A stretch of DNA of 64,000 bases from an uncultured Collinsella sp. (GTDB lineage: Bacteria > Actinomycetota > Coriobacteriia > Coriobacteriales > Coriobacteriaceae). This document shows, piece by piece, positions 8,884 through 17,639 of the stretch. The stretch's first letter is position 1, and every line of letters begins with the position of its first letter. Location of the stretch: contig UQLF01000001.1 of the NCBI GenBank assembly GCA_900541875.1, forward strand, positions 162,582 to 226,581. The letters run 5' to 3'. Position numbers and translations under genes: made by a program. The notes under the pieces are model-generated. The model saw only the letters and a list, made by a program, of their open reading frames with translations, searched no databases and was not told the origin of the DNA.

Positions 8884-8952
8884 AAGTTGCGGTGGAATAG
8901 TTCCTAAATGCGGCTTTAGATGCTTTAGGCAGGAACTATTCCACCGCAACTT
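8884..8952. repeat. Dispersed palindromic repeat, copy A
   Basis: Perfect 22-base inverted repeat (8884-8905 with 8931-8952), 25-base loop, just after the DUF956 stop. The arm begins AAGTTGCGGTGGAATAGTTC. Closely similar elements lie at 42058-42125 and 55453-55520, also directly downstream of genes, which marks a REP-like family that could double as transcript ends. Confidence 0.85.
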
Positions 8953-9010
8953 CGAAGTCTGGTCATACGACGTATTGCGATGCAGTAAATCTGCTACACT
9001 AGTACAACAT

Positions 9011-9086
9011 GCCTCCGTAGCTCAGGGGATAGAGCACCGCTCTCCTAAAGCGGGTGTCGACGGTTCGAATCCGCCCGGGGGCACCA
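9011..9086 (+). tRNA. tRNA-Arg (anticodon CCT)
   Basis: A 76-base cloverleaf with CCA encoded. The acceptor stem pairs GCCTCCG with CGGGGGC, the anticodon stem CCGCT/AGCGG holds the loop CTCCTAA, giving anticodon CCT (reads AGG), and the T arm contains GGTTCGAATCC. A TACACT hexamer at 8995-9000 could be the -10, with a weak TATTGC upstream. A terminator follows at 9096. Confidence 0.95.
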
Positions 9087-9095
9087 GGGAATATG

Positions 9096-9130
9096 ACGGC
9101 GTCGCGAGAGCGGCGCCGTTTCTTGTTTCA
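9096..9130 (+). terminator. tRNA-Arg terminator
   Basis: Strong imperfect hairpin, ACGGCG paired with CGCCGT around a GC-rich core (9096-9119), followed by a T-rich tail TTTCTTGTTT. It ends the tRNA-Arg transcript just before the insertion element. Confidence 0.75.
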
Positions 9131-9142
9131 AGACTTTAGTCT

Positions 9143-9869
9143 GCTGGCCGCGCAGCGGCCAGCTTTAAACCACCCGCTACGCGGGTGGAGACAAACGGCT
9201 TTACAAAGCCACCCCTCCGACCGATATTGACGATTGTTCAGGCCGTCAAGAATTCGAGTCGAAGGGGTGGTCGCCATGGCCCAGAAGGCCTACAGCCTTT
9301 CCCACACGAAGTGGATGTGCAAGTACCACATCGTGTTCACGCCGAAGTATAGGCGCAAAGTGATCTACAACCAAATCAGGAGCGACATAGGGGAGATCCT
9401 CAGGAAGCTGTGCGAGTACAAGGGGATCGAGATAATCGAGGGGCACCTGATGCCCGACCACGTGCACGTGCTGCTGGCGATCCCGCCGAAGTACAGCGTC
9501 GCGAGCGTCATGGGCTACCTGAAGGGGAAGAGCTCGCTGATGATATTCGACAGGCACGCCAACCTCAAGTACAAGTTCGGCAACAGGAAGTTCTGGGCGG
9601 AGGGCTACTACGTGTCCACCGTCGGCCTGAACGAGGCGACGATCGCCAAGTACATCAGGGAGCAGGAGTCCCACGACATCGCGCTGGACAAGCTGAGCGT
9701 GAAGGAGTACGAGGACCCCTTCAAGAGGGGGTGATGCTGCCGGTTCGACCGGCGCGCCACGGGTCAAGATGCACTAGGCCTGGACGAAGTCCGGGCCCGC
9801 GCCTTTAGACGCGAGCCCGGGGCCCGTGGGTTATACCCTAAGAGCAAACCACCCTTTTTAAGGGTGGTT
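9143..9869 (+). mobile_element. IS200-type insertion sequence
   Basis: About 730 bases carrying only tnpA. The left side has two perfect hairpins (8-base stem 9143-9150/9156-9163; 8-base stem 9170-9177/9181-9188). The right side has an 11-base stem with one mismatch (9791-9801/9810-9820) and a nine-base stem (9847-9855/9861-9869). Subterminal hairpins, no terminal inverted repeats and no tnpB are the known IS200 design. The exact ends are not determined, because the family leaves no target duplication. It sits just downstream of tRNA-Arg. Confidence 0.75.
9276..9734 (+). CDS. tnpA: IS200/IS605-family transposase TnpA (Y1 type)
   Basis: Single-strand DNA transposase of 152 residues, the normal IS200 length, so it appears complete. 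The HUH motif is visible in PDHVHVLLAIPP (about residues 62-73) and the likely nucleophile is the Tyr of AKYIREQES near residue 130. It cuts and rejoins single-stranded hairpin ends, a mechanism known for this family. I chose the ATG at 9276 after a GAAGGGGTGG site; the upstream in-frame start would add 14 residues without similarity to the family's N-terminus. No TnpB/IscB partner is present. Confidence 0.9.
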   Translation: MAQKAYSLSHTKWMCKYHIVFTPKYRRKVIYNQIRSDIGEILRKLCEYKGIEIIEGHLMPDHVHVLLAIPPKYSVASVMGYLKGKSSLMIFDRHANLKYKFGNRKFWAEGYYVSTVGLNEATIAKYIREQESHDIALDKLSVKEYEDPFKRG

Positions 9870-10057
9870 CTGATTTGTGGGGGCCGCCGGCGGATTCGGG
9901 CCGTCGACGCCCGCGTCACCAATATGGGTCGCATTTCGTCTAGCTCCGCTCGCGCCACCCTTCCCGTCGCCCGCATCATCAGGGCTGCATCGGTTAGAAT
10001 CGTGTGTGCGACGCATCCCGTGCGCGGGCGGCCGAAGACTTGATCGGAGGTCCCCAA

Positions 10058-10207
10058 TTGCTGAAATTCCTTAACGCGCTCGCCGCCCTTGCGACGGTCG
10101 GCACGTTCATCATTGCGTTTCTTGATTCGTATGAGGTTCGGGTTAAGGTCCGTAGGCGCACGCGGGGTGCGGACGGTTCTCGGCGTTTGCGCCGCAAGCG
10201 CAAATAA
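10058..10207 (+). CDS. Small single-span membrane protein
   Basis: A 49-residue open frame with TTG start at 10058, seven bases after GGAGG. It has one hydrophobic segment (ALAALATVGTFIIAFLDSY, about residues 7-25) followed by a strongly basic tail rich in Arg and Lys. A clean terminator hairpin begins immediately after its stop, which supports it as a real gene. Function unknown; homologues were not identified. It has no obvious operon partner, lying between the insertion sequence and the convergent kinase gene. Confidence 0.5.
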   Translation: MLKFLNALAALATVGTFIIAFLDSYEVRVKVRRRTRGADGSRRLRRKRK

Positions 10208-10236
10208 AAACGGCCGGGGTTGCAGCCCGGCCGTTT
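10208..10236 (+). terminator. Hairpin after the small membrane protein
   Basis: Perfect 11-base stem, arms 10208-10218 and 10226-10236, rich in GC and flanked by AAA/TTT, directly abutting the stop codon of the 49-residue gene. Confidence 0.75.
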
Positions 10237-10377
10237 AACACGTTAGAAAACTAGGCCGCCCGCGCTCCTTAACACTTACGCGGGATGCGTCGTTTTCTAG
10301 ACACATTCTACCCGTCCGGCTGCGGGTCCGTCCACATTTTCCAAATCAAATCACCAGATGTCTACTGAGACACGCAG

Positions 10378-10410
10378 AGCGCCCGCTTGCTGGGGGAGCA
10401 AGCGGGCGCT
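10378..10410 (-). terminator. Hairpin downstream of pknB
   Basis: Perfect 14-base inverted repeat (10378-10391 with 10397-10410) with a five-base loop, lying just past the pknB stop on the minus strand. It probably ends the long kinase/cell-wall transcript. The tail is only weakly T-rich. Confidence 0.65.
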
Positions 10411-10463
10411 TCTGAGCGAATGTGTTTGCGGTCTAAACCGCTCGGAGCAACAAGCGATCGACG

Positions 10464-12401
10464 TTAGTTGCTAGACTCGGAGTCGTCGCCGGAGCCGGAG
10501 ATAGAAACCGTCAGCGTAATCGTGCTGTCGGTGGACTGCTTGCCGGTGGGGGAGACGCCCGTAACGGTGGCATCCTCGTTACCGCTTACGGGATTGCCGT
10601 TCTGGTCACAGAAGCCAATGTTATAGAAACCGGCGTTGTTGAGCGCGGTAACGGCGGCGGAGATGCTCTTGCCGTACAGGTTGCCCGGGACGGTGGCCTT
10701 GCCGGACTTCTTGGCAATGACGACGGTAATCGTGGCGCCGGGCTTCTGCTTGCCGCTGGGGTTCCAGCTGATCACGGTGCCCTCGGTAACCGAGTCGTTC
10801 TCCTGGTAGCTCACGTCGACGCCAAAGCCTGCCATATCGAGGGCGTTGCGCGCCTGGGCCTCGGTCATGTCGGTCAGGTCGGGGACGGACGTGGTATCCG
10901 GGCCGCTCGAGACCTTGTACGAGATGGTCGTGCCCTTCGCGACTTCCTTACCGGCTTCGGTGCCCTGCTCAAAGACCTGGCCCTCATCAGCCTCGTTGGC
11001 CTCCTCGGAGGCGTTGCCCTTCAGGCCAACGCTTGCCAGTGCGGCTTCTGCTTGGTCCTTGGTCAGGCCGACAAGTTTGGGAACCTCAACCTTTTCGGAG
11101 GGCTTGGGGCCCTTGGAGATTACCAGGTTCACCTTGGTGCCCTTGGTCTTCTTGGTGTTGCCGTTGGGCGTCTGCTCGGCGACCTTGCCCTCGTCGACAT
11201 CGTCGTTGTAGCTTTGGTCGATGGTGCCGACCTCGAGGCCGGCTTCCTTGATCAGCTCGACGGCGGTCTGCTGGTTCTTGCCCAGCACGTCGGGCACGGT
11301 GACCTGCTCGCCGCCAAAGAGTCCTGTGGCAAAGGCCACCACGATGCCGATGACGGCAACCGCTGCCACCACGGCGGCGATGATCTTGTTCTTGTTGGAT
11401 TTGGGCTTTTCGACTTCGTAGGAGCCGGTGGAGCCCGAAACCGAGCTACGGGCGGTATTTTGGCCGCTCATGCCCGAGACGGGACGCACCATGGCGCGCG
11501 TCTGATCGGAAAGCTCGCGAGTCTTGGTGGCGCCCAGCTCACCGGGGGCACCGATGATGCGCGTGGGCTCCGAGACGTTGACGGCACGGCCCGACAGGTA
11601 GCTGTTGAGCACCTGACGCAGCTCGTCGGCGGTCTGGAAGCGGTTTGCTGGGTCCTTCTCCATGCACTTGAGGATGATGCGCTCAAGGTCGGCGTCGACA
11701 CCGGAGTTGATCTGGCTCGGCGGAATAGGCAGCTCGTTGACCTGCTTGAGTGCGACCGAGATAGCGTCGTCACCGTCAAAGGGAACGCGGCCGGTGGCGC
11801 ACTCGTACATCACGACGCCCAGCGAGTAGATATCCGAGGTGGGGCCGAGGTCCTGACCACGGGTCTGCTCGGGGCTGACGTAGTGGGCGGTTCCCAGCAC
11901 GTTGTTGTCTTGCGTGAGGTGGCTGTTCTTGGCGCGCGCGATGCCAAAGTCCATCACCTTGATGTTGCCGTCGGGCAGCACCATGATGTTCTGCGGCTTA
12001 ATGTCGCGGTGGATGATCTCGTGCTTGTGGGCGACCGAAAGCGCGGAGCTGATCTGCGAGCCGATCTGGGCGACCTTCTTGGGGTCGAGGGCGCCGTGGC
12101 TCTTGATGCCGCTCTTAAGGTCGGTGCCGCGCAGGTACTCCATGACGATGTAATAGGTGTCGCCGTCCTTGCCCCAATCGTAGACGCCCACGATATAAGG
12201 GGAGGAGAGACCGGCTGCTGCCTGGGCCTCTTGCTTAAAGCGTGCGGCGAAGGTTGCGTCGCCAGCATACTGCGGCAGCATAATCTTGACGGCTACCGTG
12301 CGGTCGAGGACCTGGTCCTGTGCGCGGTAGACGGTCGCCATGCCGCCTGTTCCCACCTTATCCTTGAGGAGGTATCTTCCCCCGAGGACCCTCTGTTCCA
12401 T
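10464..12401 (-). CDS. pknB: Ser/Thr protein kinase with PASTA domains (PknB type)
   Basis: Membrane receptor kinase of 645 residues. The N-terminal kinase domain (about 8-270) has a Gly-rich loop GTGGMATV, Lys39 in AVKIM, catalytic HRDIKPQN with Asp133 and DFGIA. A juxtamembrane linker rich in Ser/Thr follows, then one membrane span near residues 335-357. Outside the cell are four PASTA repeats, each starting with a V-P-[DKG] motif (VTVPDVLG, VEVPKLVG, TSVPDLTD, ATVPGNLY). PASTA kinases of this type sense peptidoglycan or lipid II and control growth and division. I chose the ATG at 12401, five bases after AGGAGCAGG. It is the last gene of the minus-strand cluster. Confidence 0.95.
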   Translation of the reverse strand: MEQRVLGGRYLLKDKVGTGGMATVYRAQDQVLDRTVAVKIMLPQYAGDATFAARFKQEAQAAAGLSSPYIVGVYDWGKDGDTYYIVMEYLRGTDLKSGIKSHGALDPKKVAQIGSQISSALSVAHKHEIIHRDIKPQNIMVLPDGNIKVMDFGIARAKNSHLTQDNNVLGTAHYVSPEQTRGQDLGPTSDIYSLGVVMYECATGRVPFDGDDAISVALKQVNELPIPPSQINSGVDADLERIILKCMEKDPANRFQTADELRQVLNSYLSGRAVNVSEPTRIIGAPGELGATKTRELSDQTRAMVRPVSGMSGQNTARSSVSGSTGSYEVEKPKSNKNKIIAAVVAAVAVIGIVVAFATGLFGGEQVTVPDVLGKNQQTAVELIKEAGLEVGTIDQSYNDDVDEGKVAEQTPNGNTKKTKGTKVNLVISKGPKPSEKVEVPKLVGLTKDQAEAALASVGLKGNASEEANEADEGQVFEQGTEAGKEVAKGTTISYKVSSGPDTTSVPDLTDMTEAQARNALDMAGFGVDVSYQENDSVTEGTVISWNPSGKQKPGATITVVIAKKSGKATVPGNLYGKSISAAVTALNNAGFYNIGFCDQNGNPVSGNEDATVTGVSPTGKQSTDSTITLTVSISGSGDDSESSN

Positions 12402-12533
12402 TCCTGCTCCTAACATAACTATTCGCTCAACGATGTGTGTAGTACCTACGATGTGGCCGCTGGGGCCGTGTGGCGCGTTGCCGCTAACTCTTCGGCCGCG
12501 GCGCGCCTCGGGTGTCCGATTCGATCATGGGCA

Positions 12534-15404
12534 TCACGCTCCCTGTGCGGCAAGCGCCGCAGTCAGGACGATACCGGCGATCTTGGCGGCCTTGACGTCA
12601 TGCTTGTCGTAATCCTCCAAGGCCACCGAGATGGCGACCGTGGGTGAATCGTAAGGCGCAAAGCCAACGAACATCGAGTTGACGTTGGTGCCGCCAGTCT
12701 CGGCCGAGCCGGTCTTGCCGGCGACCTTGACGCCGGGGATTTGGGCATCGGTGCCGGTGCCGGACTGGACGACGGCAAGCATGGCCTGCTTGACCTGGTC
12801 GGCCGTGGCGGAGCTGACGGCCTGACCCAGCGAGCGGGACTGCGTGGTCTTGACCACGGTTCCGTCCGGGGCAAGTACCTGGGCTACAAAGTACGGGTCC
12901 ATGACCACGCCGCTGTTAGCGATGGCGGCGGCAATCACGGCGTTTTGCATGACGGTGGTCTGCGGGCCGGGCGTGTGGTCCATGCCGACAGGCTGGCCGG
13001 CGCCGGCCCAGGCGGTCTCCCACTCGGTCATGAGCGACGGGTCGGCCATGATGGAGGCCGCGGAGGTCAGGTCCTGGCCGAGCTTTTGGCCGTAGCCAAA
13101 GGCGTTGGCAAACTGCACGAGCGTGTTTGCACCAACTTCGTTTGCCACCTGGCCAAAGACGACGTTGGAGGACACGGCAAAGGCCTGCTGCAGGCTGATG
13201 GTGCCGTAGCTCTCGTTGGCAGAGTTGGTGACCGGTGCGTTGCCGATGTCCATGGAGCCGGGCGCCTGGTAGGTGCTGGTAAGGCTGGCGGTACCGGTCT
13301 CGAGTGCCGCGGAAAGCGTAACGACCTTAAACGTTGAGCCCGGCGTGTACAGCGCGTCCATGGCGCGATTGTACATGGAGCCGTCCTCGCCGCCGCCCGT
13401 CTGCAGCAGGGCATCGATGTTGGTGTTGTCGTAGGTGGGCGAGCTGGCACATGCGAGCACCGCGCCGGTACGCGGGTCGATGACCACTACAGCGCCCTTA
13501 AAGCCCTTGAGTGCCTGCTCGGCCGCCGTCTGGATACGCGAGTCGATGGTGAGCTTGGCGGTGTTGCCCGGCTGGGTCTGGCCCGCGAGCGACGCGATGG
13601 CATTGTTCCAGCTGGAGTAGTCCTTAGAACCGGTGAGCGTGTCGTTCATGACGCTCTCGATGGCGGTGGTGCCATACTGCTGGCTCACGTAGCCAACCAC
13701 GTGCGCTGCCAGGTTACCGTTGGGGTAGGAGCGTACGTAGGTGCCGTCCTCCTGCTGCAGCGACTCGGCCAGCGTCACGCCGTCGGACGTGATGATGGAG
13801 CCGCGCTGGATGTACTTGGAGCGGGCGATGGTGTGGTTGTTGGTCGGCATGTCCTGATAGTCCTTGGCCTTGATGACCTGGACATAGGTGAGGTTGCCGA
13901 TAAGGATGGCGAACAGCGCCGTAAAGGCGAGCACCGCGCGGGTTAGACGGTTGGCGAGCGCAACGCGGCCGAGCACACCGGATTCAGGCGTGTCGAGCAG
14001 GCGACGGCGCATACGCGAGCCGATGGAATGGCTGCCGCTGCCGTAGGAAGACGAGGTGGCAAAGCGCGTGCCCGTCGGGGCGGCGGCAGATGCGACCTGA
14101 TCATCGGTGATGGCGGCCATGGTGCCGGTGCCGGTAAGCTCGGCCTCGCGTCCGGTCGCCTCGTCACCGGCGCGCAGCAGGAGCGCGACGATGATAAAGC
14201 TCGCCAGCAGAGAGGAGCCGCCCTGGCTCATAAAGGGCAGGGTGACGCCGGTCAGCGGGATCAGGCGGGTTACGCCGCCAACGATCAAGAAGGCCTGGAA
14301 GCTGATGGCGGCCGTAAGGCCTGTGGCACTAAAGGCGGCGAGGTCGGATTTAGCGCGGGCAGCCGTGGTGAGGCCACGCACGGCAAAGAGCATAAACAGG
14401 ATGAGCACGGCGCCGCCGCCCAAAAGGCCCATCTCCTCGCCGATAGCCGAGAAGATAAAGTCGGACTCGACGACAGGGATGTTGTTGGCCATGCCGTTGC
14501 CGATGCCAACACCGACCAGACCGCCATCGGCAAGCGAGAAGAGCGACTGGACGATCTGGTAGCCCTGGCCCTGGGCGTCCTTAAACGGATCGAGCCAAAC
14601 CTGGAAACGCACCTGAACGTGAGACAGGAACTTGTAGGCGCCCACGGCTCCAACGGCTAAGAGCGCAAGGCCGATAACGACATACGAAAAGCGCCCCGTG
14701 GCAACGTAGAGCATCAGCAAGAAGATGGTGTAGAACAGCACGGCCGAACCCAGGTCGCGTTCGAAGACGACGACGAGCAGGCACACACCCCACACGGCAA
14801 ACAGCGGCAGCAGCAGTCGCAGGCGAGGGATCTTAAAGCCCAGAATCTTGCGGTTGGAGATGGAGAGCAGCTCGCGGTTCTCGGCCAGGTAGCCGGCCAG
14901 GAACAGGACGATAAAGACCTTGGCGAACTCGCCGGGCTGGATGGTAAAGCCCGCGATGCGAATCCACAGCTTGGAGCCCGAGATCGTGGTGCCGATAAAG
15001 ATAGGCAGCATCAGCAGAATGATGCCGATGATGCCAAAGGTGTACTTGTAGCGCATGACCACGTCGAGGTTTTTGACTAGTGCAAGCGTTCCCACCATGA
15101 GCGCCACCGAGACAAACAGGATGATGAGCTGTGAGATGGCGAGAGCGGGGGCGAGACGCGTCACGAACGTGATGCCGATGCCCGAAAGTATAAATACGAT
15201 GGGCAGGATGGCGGGGTCGGCACCGGGCGCCAAGATGCGCACGGCAATGTGGGCCGCGGCAAAGGCGGCAAAGAGGCCGATCGGTACGGCGAGCGTCTCA
15301 AAGGAGATGGCAGCGCCCGCGGTGAGGACGTACATCGCATACAGCAGGATGACGGGGAACGCCGAGGCGATGAGCAAGAGCAGCTCGGTGTTGCGGCGAC
15401 TCAT
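12534..15404 (-). CDS. FtsW/RodA glycosyltransferase fused to penicillin-binding transpeptidase
   Basis: One 956-residue polypeptide joins two enzymes that are usually separate. Residues ~1-420 are a multi-span SEDS (FtsW/RodA) protein, the polymerase that extends glycan strands from lipid II. After a cytoplasmic linker (~420-480) comes another membrane span and a class B PBP transpeptidase, with nucleophile Ser690 in GSTFKVVT, a later SSNVV motif and Lys897 in KTGSAE. No stop or frameshift lies between the halves. The ATG at 15404 is eight bases after AAAGGGAG; an upstream GTG at 15413 is too close to that site. In other Actinobacteria rodA and pbpA are adjacent genes in the pknB cluster, so this is a fusion of neighbours. 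Confidence 0.93.
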   Translation of the reverse strand: MSRRNTELLLLIASAFPVILLYAMYVLTAGAAISFETLAVPIGLFAAFAAAHIAVRILAPGADPAILPIVFILSGIGITFVTRLAPALAISQLIILFVSVALMVGTLALVKNLDVVMRYKYTFGIIGIILLMLPIFIGTTISGSKLWIRIAGFTIQPGEFAKVFIVLFLAGYLAENRELLSISNRKILGFKIPRLRLLLPLFAVWGVCLLVVVFERDLGSAVLFYTIFLLMLYVATGRFSYVVIGLALLAVGAVGAYKFLSHVQVRFQVWLDPFKDAQGQGYQIVQSLFSLADGGLVGVGIGNGMANNIPVVESDFIFSAIGEEMGLLGGGAVLILFMLFAVRGLTTAARAKSDLAAFSATGLTAAISFQAFLIVGGVTRLIPLTGVTLPFMSQGGSSLLASFIIVALLLRAGDEATGREAELTGTGTMAAITDDQVASAAAPTGTRFATSSSYGSGSHSIGSRMRRRLLDTPESGVLGRVALANRLTRAVLAFTALFAILIGNLTYVQVIKAKDYQDMPTNNHTIARSKYIQRGSIITSDGVTLAESLQQEDGTYVRSYPNGNLAAHVVGYVSQQYGTTAIESVMNDTLTGSKDYSSWNNAIASLAGQTQPGNTAKLTIDSRIQTAAEQALKGFKGAVVVIDPRTGAVLACASSPTYDNTNIDALLQTGGGEDGSMYNRAMDALYTPGSTFKVVTLSAALETGTASLTSTYQAPGSMDIGNAPVTNSANESYGTISLQQAFAVSSNVVFGQVANEVGANTLVQFANAFGYGQKLGQDLTSAASIMADPSLMTEWETAWAGAGQPVGMDHTPGPQTTVMQNAVIAAAIANSGVVMDPYFVAQVLAPDGTVVKTTQSRSLGQAVSSATADQVKQAMLAVVQSGTGTDAQIPGVKVAGKTGSAETGGTNVNSMFVGFAPYDSPTVAISVALEDYDKHDVKAAKIAGIVLTAALAAQGA

Positions 15405-15420
15405 AAGCGGCACTCCCTTT

Positions 15421-17220
15421 CTAATTCTTATCGGAGGCTTCGGCCTCGGCGGACTGTTCGGCGGTTTTCTCGGAATCTGATTCGGAGGTCGATCCCTGAT
15501 TGGTGTTGTCGCGAATCGTTTGCGCGTCGATCACCTGGCGGGTCTGCTCCTCGTCGATCTGGTGGCGGTACTTGGATATCGTGTCCTGCGCATCGTCGAC
15601 ACTTGTTTGCGGAATGCCCGCCTTGAGGCGGTTTTGCGTGTCTTCGGGCAGGTCGGACAGCTTGATGCTGGTTTCGCTTTCGAGCCAGTGGAGCTTGAGT
15701 CCGAGTGGCTTGCCGGGCAGGCCGCGCCAGACGGCGACATTGCCCTGGTAGGTACCCAGGTAGTACGAGCCGGTGACACCCGTGTAGGCCCAGATGCCAG
15801 CTGCTAGCACAAAGACGAGGGCCAGGATGGCGGCGATAGTAACATTGCGGCGACGCACGCGTTGCGCCTCGCGCATAACGCCATCGTCAACCAGGTCAAC
15901 GACTACTACGGTTACGTTGTCGTGGCCGCCGGCGGCAAGCGCCGCGTCCACTAGGTTGTCGACGCAGATTTGCGCGGTTGAGGACTGCGTGGCGATGTTC
16001 TCGATATCGCTATCGGGAATCATGCTCGAGAGGCCGTCGGAGCACAGGATCAGGCGGTCGCCTTCCTCGATATGCAGAGTGAAGTGGTCGGCATACATGG
16101 CGGGGTCCGAGCCCAGCGCGCGGGTGATGACCGAACGGTTGGGGTGGACGCGAGCCTCGTCTGCCGTGATCTCGCCGGCGTCCACGAGCTCCTCCACGTA
16201 GGAGTGGTCGCGGGTCACGCGGATGAGCGTGCCCTCGTGGAGCAGATAGGCGCGAGAGTCGCCCACGTGGGCGATGGCGAGCGTGTCGTTTTCGATGTAG
16301 GCGCAGGTGGCTGTGCAGCCCATGCCGGGCTTGCCCAGGCCGTTCAGGGCCGCCTCGATTACGGCGGCGTTGGCTGCCTCGACGGCTGCGGCCAGGCGTG
16401 CTGCGTCGGCGGACTGTGGGGCCGTCTTGGCAATAGTCTCGACGGCGATAGAAGAGGCTACCTCGCCGGCAGCGTGACCACCCATGCCGTCGCATACGCA
16501 AAAGAGCGGCGACTGCACCAGGTAGGAATCCTCATTGTGCGGGCGCACGCAGCCAACGTCGGAGCGGGCGCCCCACATGAGTTGCGTGGTGGTGCCGGCA
16601 TCATAGGTCGAGTCGGTCTCGATGCGCTCCTCGGTCAGGGGTTCAAAGCTCATGGTCGAGCCGGGGTCTTTGAGCTTGGCCTCAACGGCGGCAACGTCGA
16701 TTTCGGCGGTGTCACCGGGAGAGACGGTGTCGGTCACGGCGTTTGATTCGGAATCGCCGGTGTCCGGGGAGTCGGGCTCCTCGGAAACGCGGGCGGTCGA
16801 CTCGTCGTCTTGCGGGCTGACGTCTATAGGCTCGGGCGCCGGCGTAGACGCGGGCGCAACCTCGGATGCCGGGGCTATGGGAAACGCCGGCGCGGCGGGC
16901 TCGGGTGCCGCAAACACCGCAGCGCTCTCGTTGATTGCCGCGGCGACGGGCTCTGCAAAGTGAGCCGGCGCCGGGGTTGCTTCGGGCGCTGTGGGCTGTT
17001 CCGCAGCATGTGCGCCGATGGGCGCCGCTGCGGCATCCTCTTCGTCCTCGTTATCGGCGAGATCCGAAATATCATGCGTTACATGCGAAAGAGGCAGGGA
17101 GAACACGGTGTCCTCGGGCTCCACGGGTGCGGAGCCCGCCGGAGCGGCGTGGGCCGGCGCAGCTGTGGCGGCAGCCGGTGCCTCGGTCATAGTTGCGGAC
17201 TTGTTCTCCTCGTCGATCAT
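15421..17220 (-). CDS. PP2C-type Ser/Thr phosphatase with long N-terminal extension
   Basis: Phosphatase that reverses the PknB-type kinases (PstP/Stp family). The PP2C domain runs from about residue 215 to 460, with metal-binding motifs GARSDVGCVRPHNEDS, VCDGMGGHAAGE, AHVGDSRAYL and GGHDNVTVVVV. A membrane span near 475-497 and an extracytoplasmic tail follow. Before the catalytic domain are about 210 residues rich in Ala, Pro, Glu and Ser, predicted disordered; PP2C proteins normally begin near the catalytic domain. The ATG overlaps the fhaB stop by four bases, indicating translational coupling. A Met at residue 11 is an alternative start. Confidence 0.92.
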   Translation of the reverse strand: MIDEENKSATMTEAPAAATAAPAHAAPAGSAPVEPEDTVFSLPLSHVTHDISDLADNEDEEDAAAAPIGAHAAEQPTAPEATPAPAHFAEPVAAAINESAAVFAAPEPAAPAFPIAPASEVAPASTPAPEPIDVSPQDDESTARVSEEPDSPDTGDSESNAVTDTVSPGDTAEIDVAAVEAKLKDPGSTMSFEPLTEERIETDSTYDAGTTTQLMWGARSDVGCVRPHNEDSYLVQSPLFCVCDGMGGHAAGEVASSIAVETIAKTAPQSADAARLAAAVEAANAAVIEAALNGLGKPGMGCTATCAYIENDTLAIAHVGDSRAYLLHEGTLIRVTRDHSYVEELVDAGEITADEARVHPNRSVITRALGSDPAMYADHFTLHIEEGDRLILCSDGLSSMIPDSDIENIATQSSTAQICVDNLVDAALAAGGHDNVTVVVVDLVDDGVMREAQRVRRRNVTIAAILALVFVLAAGIWAYTGVTGSYYLGTYQGNVAVWRGLPGKPLGLKLHWLESETSIKLSDLPEDTQNRLKAGIPQTSVDDAQDTISKYRHQIDEEQTRQVIDAQTIRDNTNQGSTSESDSEKTAEQSAEAEASDKN

Positions 17221-17633
17221 CGACGGTTCACCTTCATGACCACGTCGCCAATCTGGACTTCGTCGCCCTCGCGCAGCGTTGCGGGCTCCACGAGCTGGCG
17301 GCCGTTGACGAGCGTGCCGTTAAGCGAGTTGAGGTCCTCGATGATGAGCGCCGGGCCCTGTAGCGAAAAGCGCGCATGCGAGGCCGAGACGAACGGTTCG
17401 TTGATGCAGATGTCCGAAGATGGCGAGCGACCGACGATGACGGGGCCGAGCATGTCTACGTGGATGCCGCGGATACCGCGCGGACCCTTGTCCACATCGA
17501 TCGTCCAGATAGCCGAGTCGCGGCGCTGCCCGCGCACAAGTCCCACGCCGGTCTTCATGACGGCGAACAGGAAGATATAGAGCAGGGCGACCAGGACGAT
17601 GCGGCCTGCAAAAAGGACGATATCGATGTTCAT
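17217..17633 (-). CDS. fhaB: FHA-domain protein with membrane anchor (FhaB-like)
   Basis: Protein of 138 residues. One N-terminal membrane span (about 5-27) is followed by a cytoplasmic forkhead-associated domain (about 55-138) with the phospho-Thr binding motifs GRSPSSDI, SASHARF and DLNSLNGTLVNG. FHA domains bind phosphothreonine made by PknB-type kinases. In mycobacteria the same gene (fhaB/fipA) lies in this position and links kinase signalling to septal and polar growth. It overlaps the phosphatase start by four bases and follows fhaA after six bases. Confidence 0.92.
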   Translation of the reverse strand: MNIDIVLFAGRIVLVALLYIFLFAVMKTGVGLVRGQRRDSAIWTIDVDKGPRGIRGIHVDMLGPVIVGRSPSSDICINEPFVSASHARFSLQGPALIIEDLNSLNGTLVNGRQLVEPATLREGDEVQIGDVVMKVNRR

Positions 17634-17639
17634 AAGCGA

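Noticed and set aside
10244..10299. TAGAAAAC/GTTTTCTA inverted repeat as a small RNA
   Set aside because: Arms of eight bases separated by about 40 bases without further structure; no support for an RNA gene.
11052..12413. Plus-strand open frame opposite pknB
   Set aside because: Complement of the kinase gene; no start signal or conserved motif.
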